A stretch of DNA of 64,000 nt, taken from positions 62,001 to 126,000 of the forward strand of contig NZ_NMQV01000001.1 of assembly GCF_002234375.1 (NCBI RefSeq), given 5' to 3'. Under the pieces are notes generated by a model. It had not been told where the DNA came from, ran no database searches, and saw nothing but the letters and a program-made list of their open reading frames with translations. This stretch comes from Pseudomonas fluvialis. GTDB taxonomy: Bacteria > Pseudomonadota > Gammaproteobacteria > Pseudomonadales > Pseudomonadaceae. Every line of letters starts with the position of its first letter. Positions within the stretch are counted from its first letter, which is position 1. Position numbers and translations under genes: made by a program. Below, piece by piece: positions 1-9,121 of this stretch.

Positions 1-728
1 AGCTGGCACCGGGCGCCCGGGTCGTTGCCGGCGCCATGCTCAAGCACCTGCCCCGCGCCGCAGGCGAGCTACTGGAGCGCTACGTCGGCCCGGTGCAGGC
101 CAGCCTGGCGGTGAAGAAGGCCCGCCTGCTGTTCGCTACGCCGCAGCCGCGTCCGCAGCCGCACTCGCCTTACCCGACCTATTACTCGCTCGAGCAACCC
201 GCCATCCGCCTCGCCAACCACGCCAATGTGTTCTGCCGGGAAGGCCTGGATATCGGCACCCGCGCACTGCTCCCGCACCTGCCCGCGCGCACAGGCGCGC
301 TGCGCGTCGCCGACCTGGGTTGCGGCAACGGCGTGCTGGGGATTGTCTTTGCCCTGCACAATCCCGAGGCACAGCTGACCCTGGTCGACGAGTCCTACAT
401 GGCCGTGCAGTCGGCCGAGGAAAACTGGCAGGCCGTGCATGGCGCACGGCCAGTGTCTATCCGCGCGGGCGACGGGCTGGCCGAACAGCCTGCGGCCTCG
501 CTGGACCTGGTGCTGTGCAATCCGCCCTTTCACCAGCAGCAAGTGGTCGGAGACTTCCTCGCCTGGCGTATGTTCCAGCAGGCCCGCGCAGCCTTGGTGG
601 CGGGCGGCGAACTGTGGGTGGTCGGCAACCGCCACCTGGCCTATCACATCAAGCTGAAACGTCTGTTTAGCGAAGTCCATCAGCTGGCCGCCACGGCAAA
701 ATTCGTGATTCTCCGCGCAATACGCTAG
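1..728 (+). CDS. rlmG: 23S rRNA (guanine-1835-N2)-methyltransferase RlmG, 5'-truncated by the window edge
   Basis: The reading frame is open from base 3 and gives about 241 residues; the family is about 380 residues, so roughly the first third lies outside the window. RlmG transfers a methyl group from SAM to N2 of G1835 in 23S rRNA. The visible part holds the C-terminal methyltransferase domain. It has the NHANVFCREGLDIG segment typical of RlmG/RsmC, the SAM-binding loop DLGCGNG, the acidic VDES strand, the catalytic NPPF motif inside LCNPPFHQQQ, and the NRHLAY segment near the end. The NPPFHQQ form and the KLKRLF tail match RlmG better than RsmC. It is followed after 47 bp by a signalling gene on the same strand. 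Confidence 0.9.
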   Translation, partial: LAPGARVVAGAMLKHLPRAAGELLERYVGPVQASLAVKKARLLFATPQPRPQPHSPYPTYYSLEQPAIRLANHANVFCREGLDIGTRALLPHLPARTGALRVADLGCGNGVLGIVFALHNPEAQLTLVDESYMAVQSAEENWQAVHGARPVSIRAGDGLAEQPAASLDLVLCNPPFHQQQVVGDFLAWRMFQQARAALVAGGELWVVGNRHLAYHIKLKRLFSEVHQLAATAKFVILRAIR

Positions 729-775
729 GCTGGGAAAAACCACCGCAGCGATGGCCACCTGCCACCGAGTTCTCC

Positions 776-3472
776 ATGCGCCCCGGCTCACCGAGCGATA
801 CGCCCATTCCCTGGCAACGCTACCTGCAAGCCCTGCTGGTCTTTCTGCTGGCCAGCCTGGCCAGCCTGAGCCTGCTTTATCTGCATCAGCAACAGCGCCA
901 GGCAGAAACCGACCAGGCCCTGCGCCAGCAACTGCGTCAGGCCGTGCAACGTTTCGAAGAGGAAGTGCAACAGGCACAGAGTGGCAATGCCGAGCTGCGG
1001 CGCCTGCTGGCACGCGGCGCCGAACAGGCCGAACTGGAGCAACTGGCGGCCCAGTTGCTGACCCGCCACCCGCCTATCGTCAGCATCAGCACCACACGCA
1101 AGCTGCGCGTCAATTTCATCTACCCGCTACAAGGCAACGAGGCGCTGCTCGGCCTGGACTACAGTGTCAATCCCGAGCAAATGAGCGGCGTTGAACGCGC
1201 CATCGCCCAACGCGATACGGTACTGGTCGGACCGATACGCCTGGTGCAGAGCCTTAACCTGGGCATCGTCAACCGCACACCGGTATTTGCCGACGAGGGC
1301 AACGGCGAACTACTCGGCCTGGTATCCATCGCGCTCAGTCTGCAGGACACCCTGCAGCGCGCCGGCCTGCTCGATCTGCCCGCCGGGGTACGCCTGGCCC
1401 TGCGTGGCGTGGATGGCCAGGGTGAACACGGCCAGATCTTCCACGGCGAGGCCAGCCTGTTTCGCCAGGCTCGCCTGCTACTCAACATACACCTGCCCGG
1501 TGGGCAGTGGCAGCTGGCTGCCGACTGGCCACAGCAAGGCCTGACCGCCAGCCGCGAGAGCCGTCTGTTACTGGCCTGCGGCCAGTTGCTGGCCCTGGTG
1601 GTCGCCCTGCTGTGGTTTCATCGCCGTCGACCACGCAGTCGCACCGTATTCAGCTCGCGCCCCTTGCCGCTGCGCCAACTGTTGCTCGGCGCCCTGTTGC
1701 TGACCCTGCTGCCAATCATCGCCATCGGCGGCTGGCTGGCCTACGAACATGCGCAACGTGCAGCCGAGCAGATCTCCCGGCAACTGGCGGATAGCATCAG
1801 CGAACGCACCCAGGACCAGCTGCAGCGTTTCTTTGAGGCCCCACGCAGCGTACTGGCCCTGAATGTCGAGCAAGCCAGCGTGGACCTGCTCGATACACAG
1901 CAGCCGGATGCCCTGCTGCAACGCCTGCTCCTGCAACTGCGCCAGCACCCGCTGCTGACCTTTGTCTCGGTCGGCCTCGCCGACGGCCAGTACTATGCCG
2001 GCAGTCGTCCACCGATGGGCCCGGACCGCGGGTTGCGCATGCTGCATGCGCGACCGGCCGAGCAGATGCAGATGCAGATCCACCGGGTCGATGCGGCCAA
2101 CCGCAAAGGCAGCCTGGTTTCTACCGGCGCGCACTTCGACGCCCGCCAGCGCCCCTGGTTCAAGGCGGCCCGTCACAACGGCAGCATGGCCTGGTATGAG
2201 GTATATGCCTATGCCATCCATGATCAGGAGCAGGCCTATGCCACCCTGGGTATCGGTATGTCCGCACCGCTGCACGACAGCCAGGGGCGCTTTCTCGGTG
2301 TGGCCACCGCGGATATCGCCCTGCCGCAACTCAGCGGGTTTCTCGCCGAACTGAGCGAGGGCACCCAGGCCCTGGTATTTCTTCTGGAAAACGACGACCA
2401 GTTGCTGGCCACTTCCAGCACGGACGCCCTGTACCGACGCCAGGGCGAACAGGTCGAGCGCCTGACCAGCCAGACCAGCGATAACCCACTGATTCGTGCC
2501 GCCGGCCAGGCCCTGCGCGACAGTGGGGACAGCGAAGGCAGCCTGCACCTGCAGATCGACGGCCAGACCTACCACCTCGACTGGCGTCCCTATGTACTGG
2601 CCAAGGGGCCCCGCCTGACCCAGGTCGTGCTGCTGCCGGACAGCCAGTTCGCCAGTGCCATGCAGGCCCTGCTACACAACACCCTGTACCTGGGCCTGGC
2701 GGTTCTGGCCCTCGGCCTGCTGATCGCCCTGTTTGTCAGCGACTGGGTCGCCCGTCCGCTGGTTGCCCTCAACCACTGGGCGGCGCAACTCGCCGCCGGA
2801 CAGTGGCAGGCCAGCCCACCACAGCGCAGCCCGGTGCGCGAGGTCAGCGACCTGGCACGCTCGCTGGACCAGATGGCCAGGCAGTTGCAGCAGAACACCG
2901 AGCAACTGGAGCAGCGTGTGGCGCAACGCACCGCCGAACTGCAGCAGGCCAACCTGCAACTCGCCGAGCTGTCACGCACCGACGCACTGACTGGCCTGGG
3001 TAACCGCCGCCACTTCGATGAAATCCTCGCCGACGAATGGGCGCGGGCCGCGCGCAGTGGCCAGCAGCTGGCCTTGCTGATGCTGGATGTCGACCACTTC
3101 AAGCTGTACAACGACCACCTCGGCCACCAGGCCGGCGACCAGTGCCTGAAGACCATCGCCAGCGTGCTGCAATCCTGCGCACGGCGTGCCGGCGATCACG
3201 TGGCCCGCTATGGCGGTGAGGAGTTCGCGGTGATTGCCGCCGATTGCGACCTGGCCCGCGCCCGCCAGCTGGGCGAGACCATCCTCAGCGTACTGGCCAC
3301 CTTGGGCCTGCCCCACCCGCATAGCCCACTGGGCCGGGTCAGCCTGAGCATCGGCGTGGCGGTACGTGCAGCAAGCAACCAGGGCAGCGCCGGCGAACTC
3401 ATCGAGCAGGCCGACGCAGCGCTGTACCGAGCCAAGCAAAACGGTCGCAACCGGGTAGAGTCCGACGCGTAG
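776..3472 (+). CDS. Membrane diguanylate cyclase with two extracytoplasmic sensor modules (CHASE-like and double Cache), HAMP and GGDEF
   Basis: An 898-residue protein predicted to make cyclic-di-GMP from two GTP. A transmembrane segment at about 15-35 leads into a periplasmic module to about 260, whose IYPLQGNEALLGLDY and GPIRLVQ segments look CHASE-like. Transmembrane segments follow at about 262-281 and 300-324. A second periplasmic module of Cache type spans about 325-635, and a last transmembrane segment about 636-658. HAMP and a glutamine-rich coiled coil lead to GGDEF from about 740. The active-site loop is GGEEF at 813-817. An RAGD inhibitory I-site lies five residues before it, so the enzyme should be catalytic and product-inhibited. 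The start codon is 48 bp after rlmG. The stimulus cannot be read from the sequence. Confidence 0.88.
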   Translation: MRPGSPSDTPIPWQRYLQALLVFLLASLASLSLLYLHQQQRQAETDQALRQQLRQAVQRFEEEVQQAQSGNAELRRLLARGAEQAELEQLAAQLLTRHPPIVSISTTRKLRVNFIYPLQGNEALLGLDYSVNPEQMSGVERAIAQRDTVLVGPIRLVQSLNLGIVNRTPVFADEGNGELLGLVSIALSLQDTLQRAGLLDLPAGVRLALRGVDGQGEHGQIFHGEASLFRQARLLLNIHLPGGQWQLAADWPQQGLTASRESRLLLACGQLLALVVALLWFHRRRPRSRTVFSSRPLPLRQLLLGALLLTLLPIIAIGGWLAYEHAQRAAEQISRQLADSISERTQDQLQRFFEAPRSVLALNVEQASVDLLDTQQPDALLQRLLLQLRQHPLLTFVSVGLADGQYYAGSRPPMGPDRGLRMLHARPAEQMQMQIHRVDAANRKGSLVSTGAHFDARQRPWFKAARHNGSMAWYEVYAYAIHDQEQAYATLGIGMSAPLHDSQGRFLGVATADIALPQLSGFLAELSEGTQALVFLLENDDQLLATSSTDALYRRQGEQVERLTSQTSDNPLIRAAGQALRDSGDSEGSLHLQIDGQTYHLDWRPYVLAKGPRLTQVVLLPDSQFASAMQALLHNTLYLGLAVLALGLLIALFVSDWVARPLVALNHWAAQLAAGQWQASPPQRSPVREVSDLARSLDQMARQLQQNTEQLEQRVAQRTAELQQANLQLAELSRTDALTGLGNRRHFDEILADEWARAARSGQQLALLMLDVDHFKLYNDHLGHQAGDQCLKTIASVLQSCARRAGDHVARYGGEEFAVIAADCDLARARQLGETILSVLATLGLPHPHSPLGRVSLSIGVAVRAASNQGSAGELIEQADAALYRAKQNGRNRVESDA

Positions 3473-3510
3473 CGTCTCGCCGGCGCACACAAACTGGCTG
3501 CACGGTCAGA

Positions 3511-3539
3511 TTCTCGACCTGCCAGCAAGCTGCTATGAT
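3511..3539 (+). promoter_or_regulatory. Candidate sigma-70 promoter for the NCS2 permease gene
   Basis: TTCTCG and TATGAT are separated by 17 bp, about 130 bp before the permease start codon. The -10 is good and the -35 weak. The leader after it carries a C/G-rich stretch but no purine-riboswitch core that I can recognise. Confidence 0.35.
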
Positions 3540-3665
3540 GCCGCCGCTTTTTGCCCGGGACGGCGCATGGCGCGGCCTGCAGGGCCATACGCGAGGTCGC
3601 TCAGAGCGGTCACGCGTTGCCGAATCAGTCATTTCACGGCGCCCTGGCGCCAGCGGGGAATCCAC

Positions 3666-4961
3666 ATGCTGGAAAAACTCTTCCAACTGCAGGCTCACAA
3701 CACCACGGTGCGCACCGAGCTGCTGGCCGGCCTGACCACCTTCCTGACCATGGCCTACATCCTCTTCGTCAACCCCAGCCTGCTCAGCGAAGCCGGCATG
3801 GATCGCGGCGCGGTATTCGTCGCCACCTGCCTGGCGGCCGCAATCGGCTCGGCCATCATGGGCCTGGTTGCCAACTATCCGATCGCCCTGGCGCCCGGCA
3901 TGGGCCTCAACGCCTTCTTCACCTACACCGTGGTACTGACCATGGGCTACACTTGGCAAGTCGCGCTGGGCGCGGTGTTCCTCTCCGGGGCGATCTTTTT
4001 CGCCCTGTCGATCTTCAAGATCCGCGAGTGGATCATCAACAGCATCCCGCTACCACTGCGCTCGGGTATTGCTGCCGGTATCGGCCTGTTCCTGGCGATC
4101 ATTGCCCTGAAAAATGCCGGCATCGTGGTCGATCATCCGGCCACTCTGGTAACCCTCGGCGACCTCAGCAGCGGCGGCGCCCTGCTCGCCTGCCTGGGCT
4201 TCTTCGTCATCGCCGGGCTGTATTACCGCCAGGTCACCGGGGCCGTGATGATTGGCATCCTGCTGGTCACCGTACTGTCCATCGTGCTCGGTCTGTCCAA
4301 GCTTGATGGCGTGGTGTCCATGCCGCCCAGCCTGATGCCCACCCTGATGCAACTGGATATCGCCGGTGCTCTGGATATCGGCCTGATCAGCGTGATTTTT
4401 GCCTTCCTGTTCGTCGACCTGTTCGACACCTCGGGCACCCTGGTCGGCGTGGCACAAAAAGCCGATCTGCTCGACAAGGACGGCAAGATGCCGCGAGTCG
4501 GTCGTGCACTGCTTGCCGACAGTACCGCAACCATGGCCGGCGCTGCGCTGGGTACCAGTACGACCACCAGCTATATCGAATCGGCGGCCGGCATCAGCGC
4601 CGGCGGGCGTACCGGCCTGACGGCACTGACCGTGGCGGCGCTGTTCTTGCTCAGCCTGTTCTTCGCCCCGCTGGCCGGCGCCGTACCGGCTTTTGCTACC
4701 GCACCGGCGCTGTTGTTCGTCGCCGTGCTGATGACCAGCAGCCTGGCGCGCATCGACTGGGATGACCTGTCGGTTGCCGCCCCGGTGGTGGTCGCCGCGC
4801 TGGCCATGCCGCTGACCTTCTCGATCGCCAACGGCATCGCCTTCGGCTTCATCGCCTGGACCGCCATCAAGCTGCTGGCCGGCCAGTGGCGCCAGCTGAA
4901 CCCGGCGCTGTGGATCCTCTCTGCCCTGTTCGTGGTCAAGCTCGCCTACTTCAGCGCCTAA
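3666..4961 (+). CDS. NCS2 family purine permease, AzgA/GhxP-like
   Basis: A 431-residue polytopic membrane protein. The N-terminal LLAGLTTFLTMAYILFVNPS segment is diagnostic of the AzgA-like branch of NCS2, which imports adenine, guanine or hypoxanthine with protons. Other family marks are the ALAPGMGLNAFFTYT stretch, FVDLFDTSGTLVG in the middle, and GTSTTTSYIESAAG in the second half; all are intact. The ATG at 3666 was chosen because the family begins near MLEKLF and a GGGGA stands before it. An in-frame upstream extension from 3567 has no such support. The exact substrate cannot be assigned by eye. It is flanked by a diguanylate cyclase and an MFS gene and looks monocistronic. Confidence 0.88.
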   Translation: MLEKLFQLQAHNTTVRTELLAGLTTFLTMAYILFVNPSLLSEAGMDRGAVFVATCLAAAIGSAIMGLVANYPIALAPGMGLNAFFTYTVVLTMGYTWQVALGAVFLSGAIFFALSIFKIREWIINSIPLPLRSGIAAGIGLFLAIIALKNAGIVVDHPATLVTLGDLSSGGALLACLGFFVIAGLYYRQVTGAVMIGILLVTVLSIVLGLSKLDGVVSMPPSLMPTLMQLDIAGALDIGLISVIFAFLFVDLFDTSGTLVGVAQKADLLDKDGKMPRVGRALLADSTATMAGAALGTSTTTSYIESAAGISAGGRTGLTALTVAALFLLSLFFAPLAGAVPAFATAPALLFVAVLMTSSLARIDWDDLSVAAPVVVAALAMPLTFSIANGIAFGFIAWTAIKLLAGQWRQLNPALWILSALFVVKLAYFSA

Positions 4962-4970
4962 CGCGCTTCG

Positions 4971-4993
4971 CCTTGCCGGCACTGCCGGCAAGG
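4971..4993 (+). terminator. Hairpin after the NCS2 permease gene, possible terminator
   Basis: CCTTGCCGG and CCGGCAAGG form a perfect 9-bp stem around a 5-nt loop, starting ten bases past the stop codon. No T-tract follows, so termination may depend on Rho or be weak. Confidence 0.4.
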
Positions 4994-5056
4994 CTTGGCC
5001 TGACCTGCGCAACCGGCTACACTCGCCGCCCGCTGAACAACCCTGCGTCTTTCGTC

Positions 5057-5203
5057 ATGTCGCTGCTCTGCTCACTGTCCTTCTACGTGGTCCTGGCCCT
5101 GCAAGCCATGGCCAGCCGTGAGTGGCCACGCGACGCCCTGCTGCGTCGTCGTCGCAGCGTACTGTTCGCCTTCACCTTCTCGCCTCCCGCCGGCTACGCC
5201 TGA
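5057..5203 (+). CDS. Possible small membrane protein of 48 residues, unrecognised
   Basis: An ATG-initiated frame begins with a hydrophobic segment (LLCSLSFYVVLALQAM), then has an Arg-rich stretch (LLRRRRS) and a C-terminal PPAGYA. That layout would suit a single-span small protein with a positive-inside tail. Against it, there is no convincing Shine-Dalgarno before the ATG and I recognise no family. It lies 80 bp upstream of the MFS gene, so it could instead be a translated leader or chance. Confidence 0.2.
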   Translation: MSLLCSLSFYVVLALQAMASREWPRDALLRRRRSVLFAFTFSPPAGYA

Positions 5204-5283
5204 GCCGCGCCGGCGCCGCTGCCGGCCCTACCTTGCCTGTCTGTCGCAAGCCCGGCTGTCCGTATCCGGGTGGGAGTCTTTTG

Positions 5284-6441
5284 ATGCGTAACTATCTGCT
5301 GGCCCTGCTGATCTTCGCCGTTTCGGTGGTCGGTCTGAGCATGGGCGCCACCCTGCCCCTGGTTTCCCTACGTCTGCACGAGGACGGCGCCAGTCCCTGG
5401 CTGATCGGCCTGTTCAGTGCGCTACCCGCCGCCGGGATGATCATCGCCGCGCTGCTGATCAATCCATTGCAGCGCCGCTTGAGCGGCCGACACCTGTACC
5501 TGGGCAGCTTTGCCGTCGCCCTGCTGTGCTGCGCCGTCCTAGAGTGGCCACAGCCCTCAGCCTGGTTTCTGGGCCTGGCGCGCCTGGGCCTGGGCCTGGC
5601 CATGGGCATCCTGGTCATTCTCGGCGAGTCGTGGGTCAACGAACTGTGCAGCGAGGCGCGCCGCGGTCAGGTGGTGGCGTTGTATGCCGCCTGCTTCACC
5701 GGTTTCCAGTTGGTCGGCCCGGCGATGATCGGCCTGTTCGGCGCCGCCAGCCCCTGGCTGATCGGCCTGGTCAGTCTGGCCAATCTGCTCGCGTTGCTAC
5801 TGGTCTATGCCTATCTGCCGGCCGGCTGGGGGCAGGTTGCCGCACACGCCACGCGCAGTTTCTCCCTGGTGGGCTTTTTCCGGGTAGCCCCGGCGCTGTG
5901 CATGGGCGTGCTGTTCTTCGCCTTCTTCGATAGCGTGGTGCTGTCGCTGTTCCCGGTTTATGCCAGCGGCCATGGCTATGCGGTGGCTGCGGCGGCCTTC
6001 ATGGCCACGCTGATCCTGCTCGGCGACATGCTCTGCCAGGTGCCGCTGGGTTGGCTGTCGGATCGCCTGGACCGCCGCCGCCTGCACCTGACCTGCGGGG
6101 TTCTGGCTCTGCTGCTAGGCATGGCACTGCCCTGGCTGATGCAACACCCCTGGCTGCTCTGGCCAAGCCTGGCGCTGCTCGGCGCGGTAGCCGGCGGCGT
6201 ATACACCCTGGCCCTGGTACTGATTGGTCAGGACTTCCGTGGCCAGGACCTGGTTACCGCCAACGCCTGTGTCGGCCTGCTGTGGGGCGTGGGCAGTCTC
6301 AGCGGGCCGCTGCTCAGTGGCGCGCTGATGGGCCTGGCCAGCCACGGCCTGCCCCTGGCACTGAGCCTGGCCGCCGGCCTGTTCGTGGTGACCGCGCTGG
6401 GCAGCGCGCATCGTCTGCGCCACAGCCTGCCGGCCAGCTAG
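5284..6441 (+). CDS. MFS transporter of the YcaD type
   Basis: A 385-residue protein with the twelve hydrophobic segments of the major facilitator superfamily. The segment ILGESWVNELC in helix 5 and the LSDRLDRR loop between helices are typical of the YcaD-like group, for which no firm substrate is known. The ATG at 5284 follows GGGAG at good spacing. A TTG directly before it is a less likely start. The extra N-terminal residues readable upstream are not hydrophobic and are left out. The next gene starts 63 bp downstream on the same strand. Confidence 0.8.
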   Translation: MRNYLLALLIFAVSVVGLSMGATLPLVSLRLHEDGASPWLIGLFSALPAAGMIIAALLINPLQRRLSGRHLYLGSFAVALLCCAVLEWPQPSAWFLGLARLGLGLAMGILVILGESWVNELCSEARRGQVVALYAACFTGFQLVGPAMIGLFGAASPWLIGLVSLANLLALLLVYAYLPAGWGQVAAHATRSFSLVGFFRVAPALCMGVLFFAFFDSVVLSLFPVYASGHGYAVAAAAFMATLILLGDMLCQVPLGWLSDRLDRRRLHLTCGVLALLLGMALPWLMQHPWLLWPSLALLGAVAGGVYTLALVLIGQDFRGQDLVTANACVGLLWGVGSLSGPLLSGALMGLASHGLPLALSLAAGLFVVTALGSAHRLRHSLPAS

Positions 6442-6504
6442 CCGCTCACCCGCGCAACACGTAACATGCCGGTGCCACTGCCGCGCCGAGGAGACCCACC
6501 CGTC

Positions 6505-7074
6505 ATGTTGCGTATTCCCGCCCTTGTTCTGTTTGTCCTGAGCAGCCTTGGCCTGTCGCCTGCACTGGCCCAGGTCGAAGTGCTGCCGGTGGATCACCAG
6601 CGCCTGGGACGAGTCTTGGTGGCCAAGGTTTCCGCCGACATCGCGCCAGGCGACTACGAAACCCTGCTCAAGGGGCTGCGCGACCACCCGGGGCACTACC
6701 AGCAGAAACTGCTGCTGCTCGACAGCATTGGCGGCAGCGTGCCGGAAGCCCTGCGCATGGGCCGCCTGCTGCGCGAAACCGGTTTTGTTGCGCTGGTAGC
6801 GTCCCACGCGGTGTGCCAGGGCAGCTGTGTCTACCTGCTGGCTGCCGGGCAGTCACGCACCATACGCGGTGCGGTAGGCCTGCATCGCCCCGCCTATCCG
6901 GGTGCCGACTCCAGCCTGGGCGCCGAGCAGGCCCGCCAGCAGCGCTATAACCCGCAGCACTACCTGCGCGAAATGGGCGTTTCCGCACAGCTGTTCCGCG
7001 ACATGCAGGCCATCGCCCCGCACAGCCCGCGACTGCTCTCCGCGCTGGAGCTCAGTCGCTACGGGCTGCACTGA
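6505..7074 (+). CDS. Secreted ClpP-fold protein (COG3904-like), putative periplasmic serine hydrolase
   Basis: A 189-residue protein with a clear Sec signal peptide (hydrophobic run to about residue 20, SPALAQ cleavage region). The mature part resembles the ClpP/crotonase fold. LLLDSIGGSV matches the oxyanion-hole strand. GSCVYLLAAG carries a serine at the position of the ClpP nucleophile, and GLHRPAY carries the histidine. Whether these form a working dyad is inference. GAGGAG precedes the ATG at 6505, which is why this start was chosen over an upstream ATG. The gene ends 2 bp from the convergent end of lipA. Its function is unknown. Confidence 0.7.
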   Translation: MLRIPALVLFVLSSLGLSPALAQVEVLPVDHQRLGRVLVAKVSADIAPGDYETLLKGLRDHPGHYQQKLLLLDSIGGSVPEALRMGRLLRETGFVALVASHAVCQGSCVYLLAAGQSRTIRGAVGLHRPAYPGADSSLGAEQARQQRYNPQHYLREMGVSAQLFRDMQAIAPHSPRLLSALELSRYGLH

Positions 7075-7076
7075 GG

Positions 7077-8051
7077 CTACTTGCAGCCGCCACCGTGCGC
7101 CTGCTGGTCGGCATGGTAGGAGGAGCGTACCAGCGGGCCGGAGGCCACATTCTTGAAGCCCATGCGCGCACCTTCCTCGGCAAACCAGGCAAAGGTGTCC
7201 GGATGTACGAAGCGCTGCACGGCCATGTGGCTGCGTGACGGCTGTAGATACTGACCCAAGGTAAGCATGTCGATCTCGTGCTCGCGCATGCGCTGCATGA
7301 CCTCCAGCACTTCCTCGTCGGTCTCGCCCAGGCCGAGCATCAACCCGGATTTGGTCGGTACCCCTGGCACGCGCTTCTTGAAGTTTTCCAGCAGGTCCAG
7401 CGACCACTCGAAGTCGGAGCCGGGACGCGCAGCACGGTACAGCCGCGGCACGGTTTCCAGGTTGTGGTTGAACACATCCGGCGGCTCGCTGGCAGTGATA
7501 TCCAGAGCAATCTCCATGCGCCCACGGTAGTCCGGCACCAGGGTTTCCAGCTGGATGCTCGGCGACAGGCGGCGAATCTCGCGCAGGCAGTCGGCAAAAT
7601 GCTGAGCTCCGCCATCACGCAGATCATCACGGTCGACCGAGGTGATCACCACGTACTTCAGGCGCATGTCGGCAATCGCCTTGGCCAGGTTCCGCGGCTC
7701 GTCGGGGTCGAGCGGCTTGGGCCGGCCATGGCCGACATCGCAGAACGGGCAGCGCCTTGTACAGATATCGCCCATGATCATGAAGGTCGCGGTGCCACTG
7801 GAGAAGCACTCGCCCAGGTTCGGGCAGGACGCTTCCTCGCAGACGCTGTGCAGCTTGTGCTGACGCAGCGTGCTCTTGATCTGGTCGACTTCGGCCGACA
7901 CCGGCACGCGCACGCGAATCCAGTCCGGCTTGCGCGGCAACTCGTCGGTGGGAATGATCTTCACCGGAATACGCGCGACCTTCTCGGCACCGCGCAGCTT
8001 GACGCCAGCTTCGACTTTGGCCGGCTTGCCGGCGGGGTTTTCACTACTCAT
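7077..8051 (-). CDS. lipA: Lipoyl synthase LipA
   Basis: A 324-residue radical-SAM enzyme that inserts two sulfurs at C6 and C8 of protein-bound octanoyl groups, making lipoyl domains. Both clusters are visible: the auxiliary cluster ligands in [12 protein letters not shown] and the radical-SAM CxxxCxxC in CTRRCPFC. The C-terminal RSSYHA contains the serine that ligates the auxiliary cluster. The ATG overlaps the lipB stop codon by 4 bases (ATGA), so translation is probably coupled. An upstream in-frame extension lies wholly inside lipB and is rejected. It is the last gene of ybeD-lipB-lipA. Confidence 0.97.
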   Translation of the reverse strand: MSSENPAGKPAKVEAGVKLRGAEKVARIPVKIIPTDELPRKPDWIRVRVPVSAEVDQIKSTLRQHKLHSVCEEASCPNLGECFSSGTATFMIMGDICTRRCPFCDVGHGRPKPLDPDEPRNLAKAIADMRLKYVVITSVDRDDLRDGGAQHFADCLREIRRLSPSIQLETLVPDYRGRMEIALDITASEPPDVFNHNLETVPRLYRAARPGSDFEWSLDLLENFKKRVPGVPTKSGLMLGLGETDEEVLEVMQRMREHEIDMLTLGQYLQPSRSHMAVQRFVHPDTFAWFAEEGARMGFKNVASGPLVRSSYHADQQAHGGGCK

Positions 8052-8716
8052 AGGGATTCGATACCGCCCGCGAGGGTCTGCTGTACTGGGTAATCGAGGT
8101 GTGTGACGAGCTGTTCGCGCAATTGGCCACTGACCCTGGCGAAATCCACCGGGGCGTCGATCAGCTCGCGCAACTGAGTCATGGCCATGCCCGCATAGCC
8201 ACAGGGGTTGATACGACTGAACGGCTGCAGATCCATGTCGAGGTTGAGTGCCAGGCCATGGAAAGAACAACCGCGGCGGATGCGCAGGCCCAGCGAGGCG
8301 ATCTTCGCCGCGCCCACATACACCCCCGGCGCATCGGCACGTGGCGCGGCACTGACGCCATATTCGGCCAGCAAGGCGACCAGGCTCTGCTCGATACGGC
8401 TGACCAGCTCCCGTACGCCGAGACCCTTGCGGCGCACATCGAGCAGCAGGTAAGCCACCAGCTGCCCCGGACCGTGGTAGGTCACCTGACCACCGCGATC
8501 GACCTGCACCACCGGAATATCGCCGGGGAACAGCAGGTGTTCGGCCTTGCCGGCCTGGCCCTGGGTAAATACCGGCGGATGCTGCAACAGCCAGATTTCG
8601 TCAGGCGTCTCGGGGCCGCGCGCATCCGTGAAGCGCTGCATCGCCTGCCAGGTGGGGAGATAGGGCTGCAGCCCCAGATCGCGCACGCCCAACGGGGGCA
8701 GCGGCGCGCCGTCCAT
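8048..8716 (-). CDS. lipB: Octanoyl-[ACP]:protein octanoyltransferase LipB
   Basis: A 222-residue transferase that moves octanoate from acyl carrier protein to lipoyl domains, the step before Lip[13 protein letters not shown] is the family signature. The Lys of GAAKIASLG and the Cys of INPCGY match the catalytic Lys/Cys pair. The ATG at 8716 overlaps the stop of the preceding gene as TGATG; a GTG one codon earlier is an alternative. It ends with a 4-base overlap into lipA. Confidence 0.96.
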   Translation of the reverse strand: MDGAPLPPLGVRDLGLQPYLPTWQAMQRFTDARGPETPDEIWLLQHPPVFTQGQAGKAEHLLFPGDIPVVQVDRGGQVTYHGPGQLVAYLLLDVRRKGLGVRELVSRIEQSLVALLAEYGVSAAPRADAPGVYVGAAKIASLGLRIRRGCSFHGLALNLDMDLQPFSRINPCGYAGMAMTQLRELIDAPVDFARVSGQLREQLVTHLDYPVQQTLAGGIESL

Positions 8717-8994
8717 CACAACACCATGTGCACGCGCCCGGTGGCGCGCAGGTCGACATGGATGGCCTGCAACTGCTCGACACCCGTGGCGGTGATCAGC
8801 ACCTGCACGGACAGGAAGCGACCATTGCGGCTATCGCGGATCACCAGGCTGCCGGCATCGAAATCCGGCGCATGGCGCTGCATCACCTCGATGATCAGCT
8901 CGGTGAAGCCCTCGCCCGCCTCGCCGATCACCTTGATCGGGTAGCGCTCGCAGGGGAACTCGATTTTCGGAGCTTGTACGTCGGTATCGTTCAT
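8716..8994 (-). CDS. ybeD: DUF493 (YbeD) family protein
   Basis: A 92-residue protein of the YbeD family, with the typical [12 protein letters not shown] start and an ACT-like alpha/beta fold. It ends in [13 protein letters not shown]. It is commonly found between dacA/dacC and lipB in gammaproteobacteria. The molecular role is not settled; a regulatory link to lipoate metabolism is inferred from position only. The ATG at 8994 was chosen because family members start within a few residues of it. A longer frame upstream runs through the intergenic hairpin and is not credible. The stop codon overlaps the lipB start. Confidence 0.9.
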   Translation of the reverse strand: MNDTDVQAPKIEFPCERYPIKVIGEAGEGFTELIIEVMQRHAPDFDAGSLVIRDSRNGRFLSVQVLITATGVEQLQAIHVDLRATGRVHMVL

Positions 8995-9093
8995 GACTTC
9001 TGCAGGCTTGTGGCCTGTTGGCAAGGGGCTGTCGGGTAGACAGCAAATGGGGGCGTGCCTGGCCGATTGCAAGCAGGCCCGGGCAAGTTTGCC

Positions 9094-9113
9094 GGACGCC
9101 CCGCAGGGCGTCC
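9094..9113 (-). terminator. Hairpin downstream of dacC
   Basis: GGACGCCC and GGGCGTCC form an 8-bp stem with a CGCA loop, starting 9 bases past the dacC stop. There is no T-run on the minus strand. It may stop or slow transcription between dacC and ybeD. Confidence 0.45.
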
Positions 9114-9121
9114 ATGCGACC

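Larger units (their letters stand above)
4962..5283. other. 322-bp intergenic region between the NCS2 permease and MFS genes
   Basis: It holds a strong hairpin right after the permease stop, a TACACT hexamer at about 5024 that could be a -10, a 48-codon open frame (listed separately), and a GGGAG ribosome-binding site ahead of the MFS start. I see no stable RNA gene. Confidence 0.5.

Noticed and set aside
3473..3665. A purine riboswitch before the NCS2 permease.
   Set aside because: I could not find the conserved junction core or paired loops, and the class is rare in this group.
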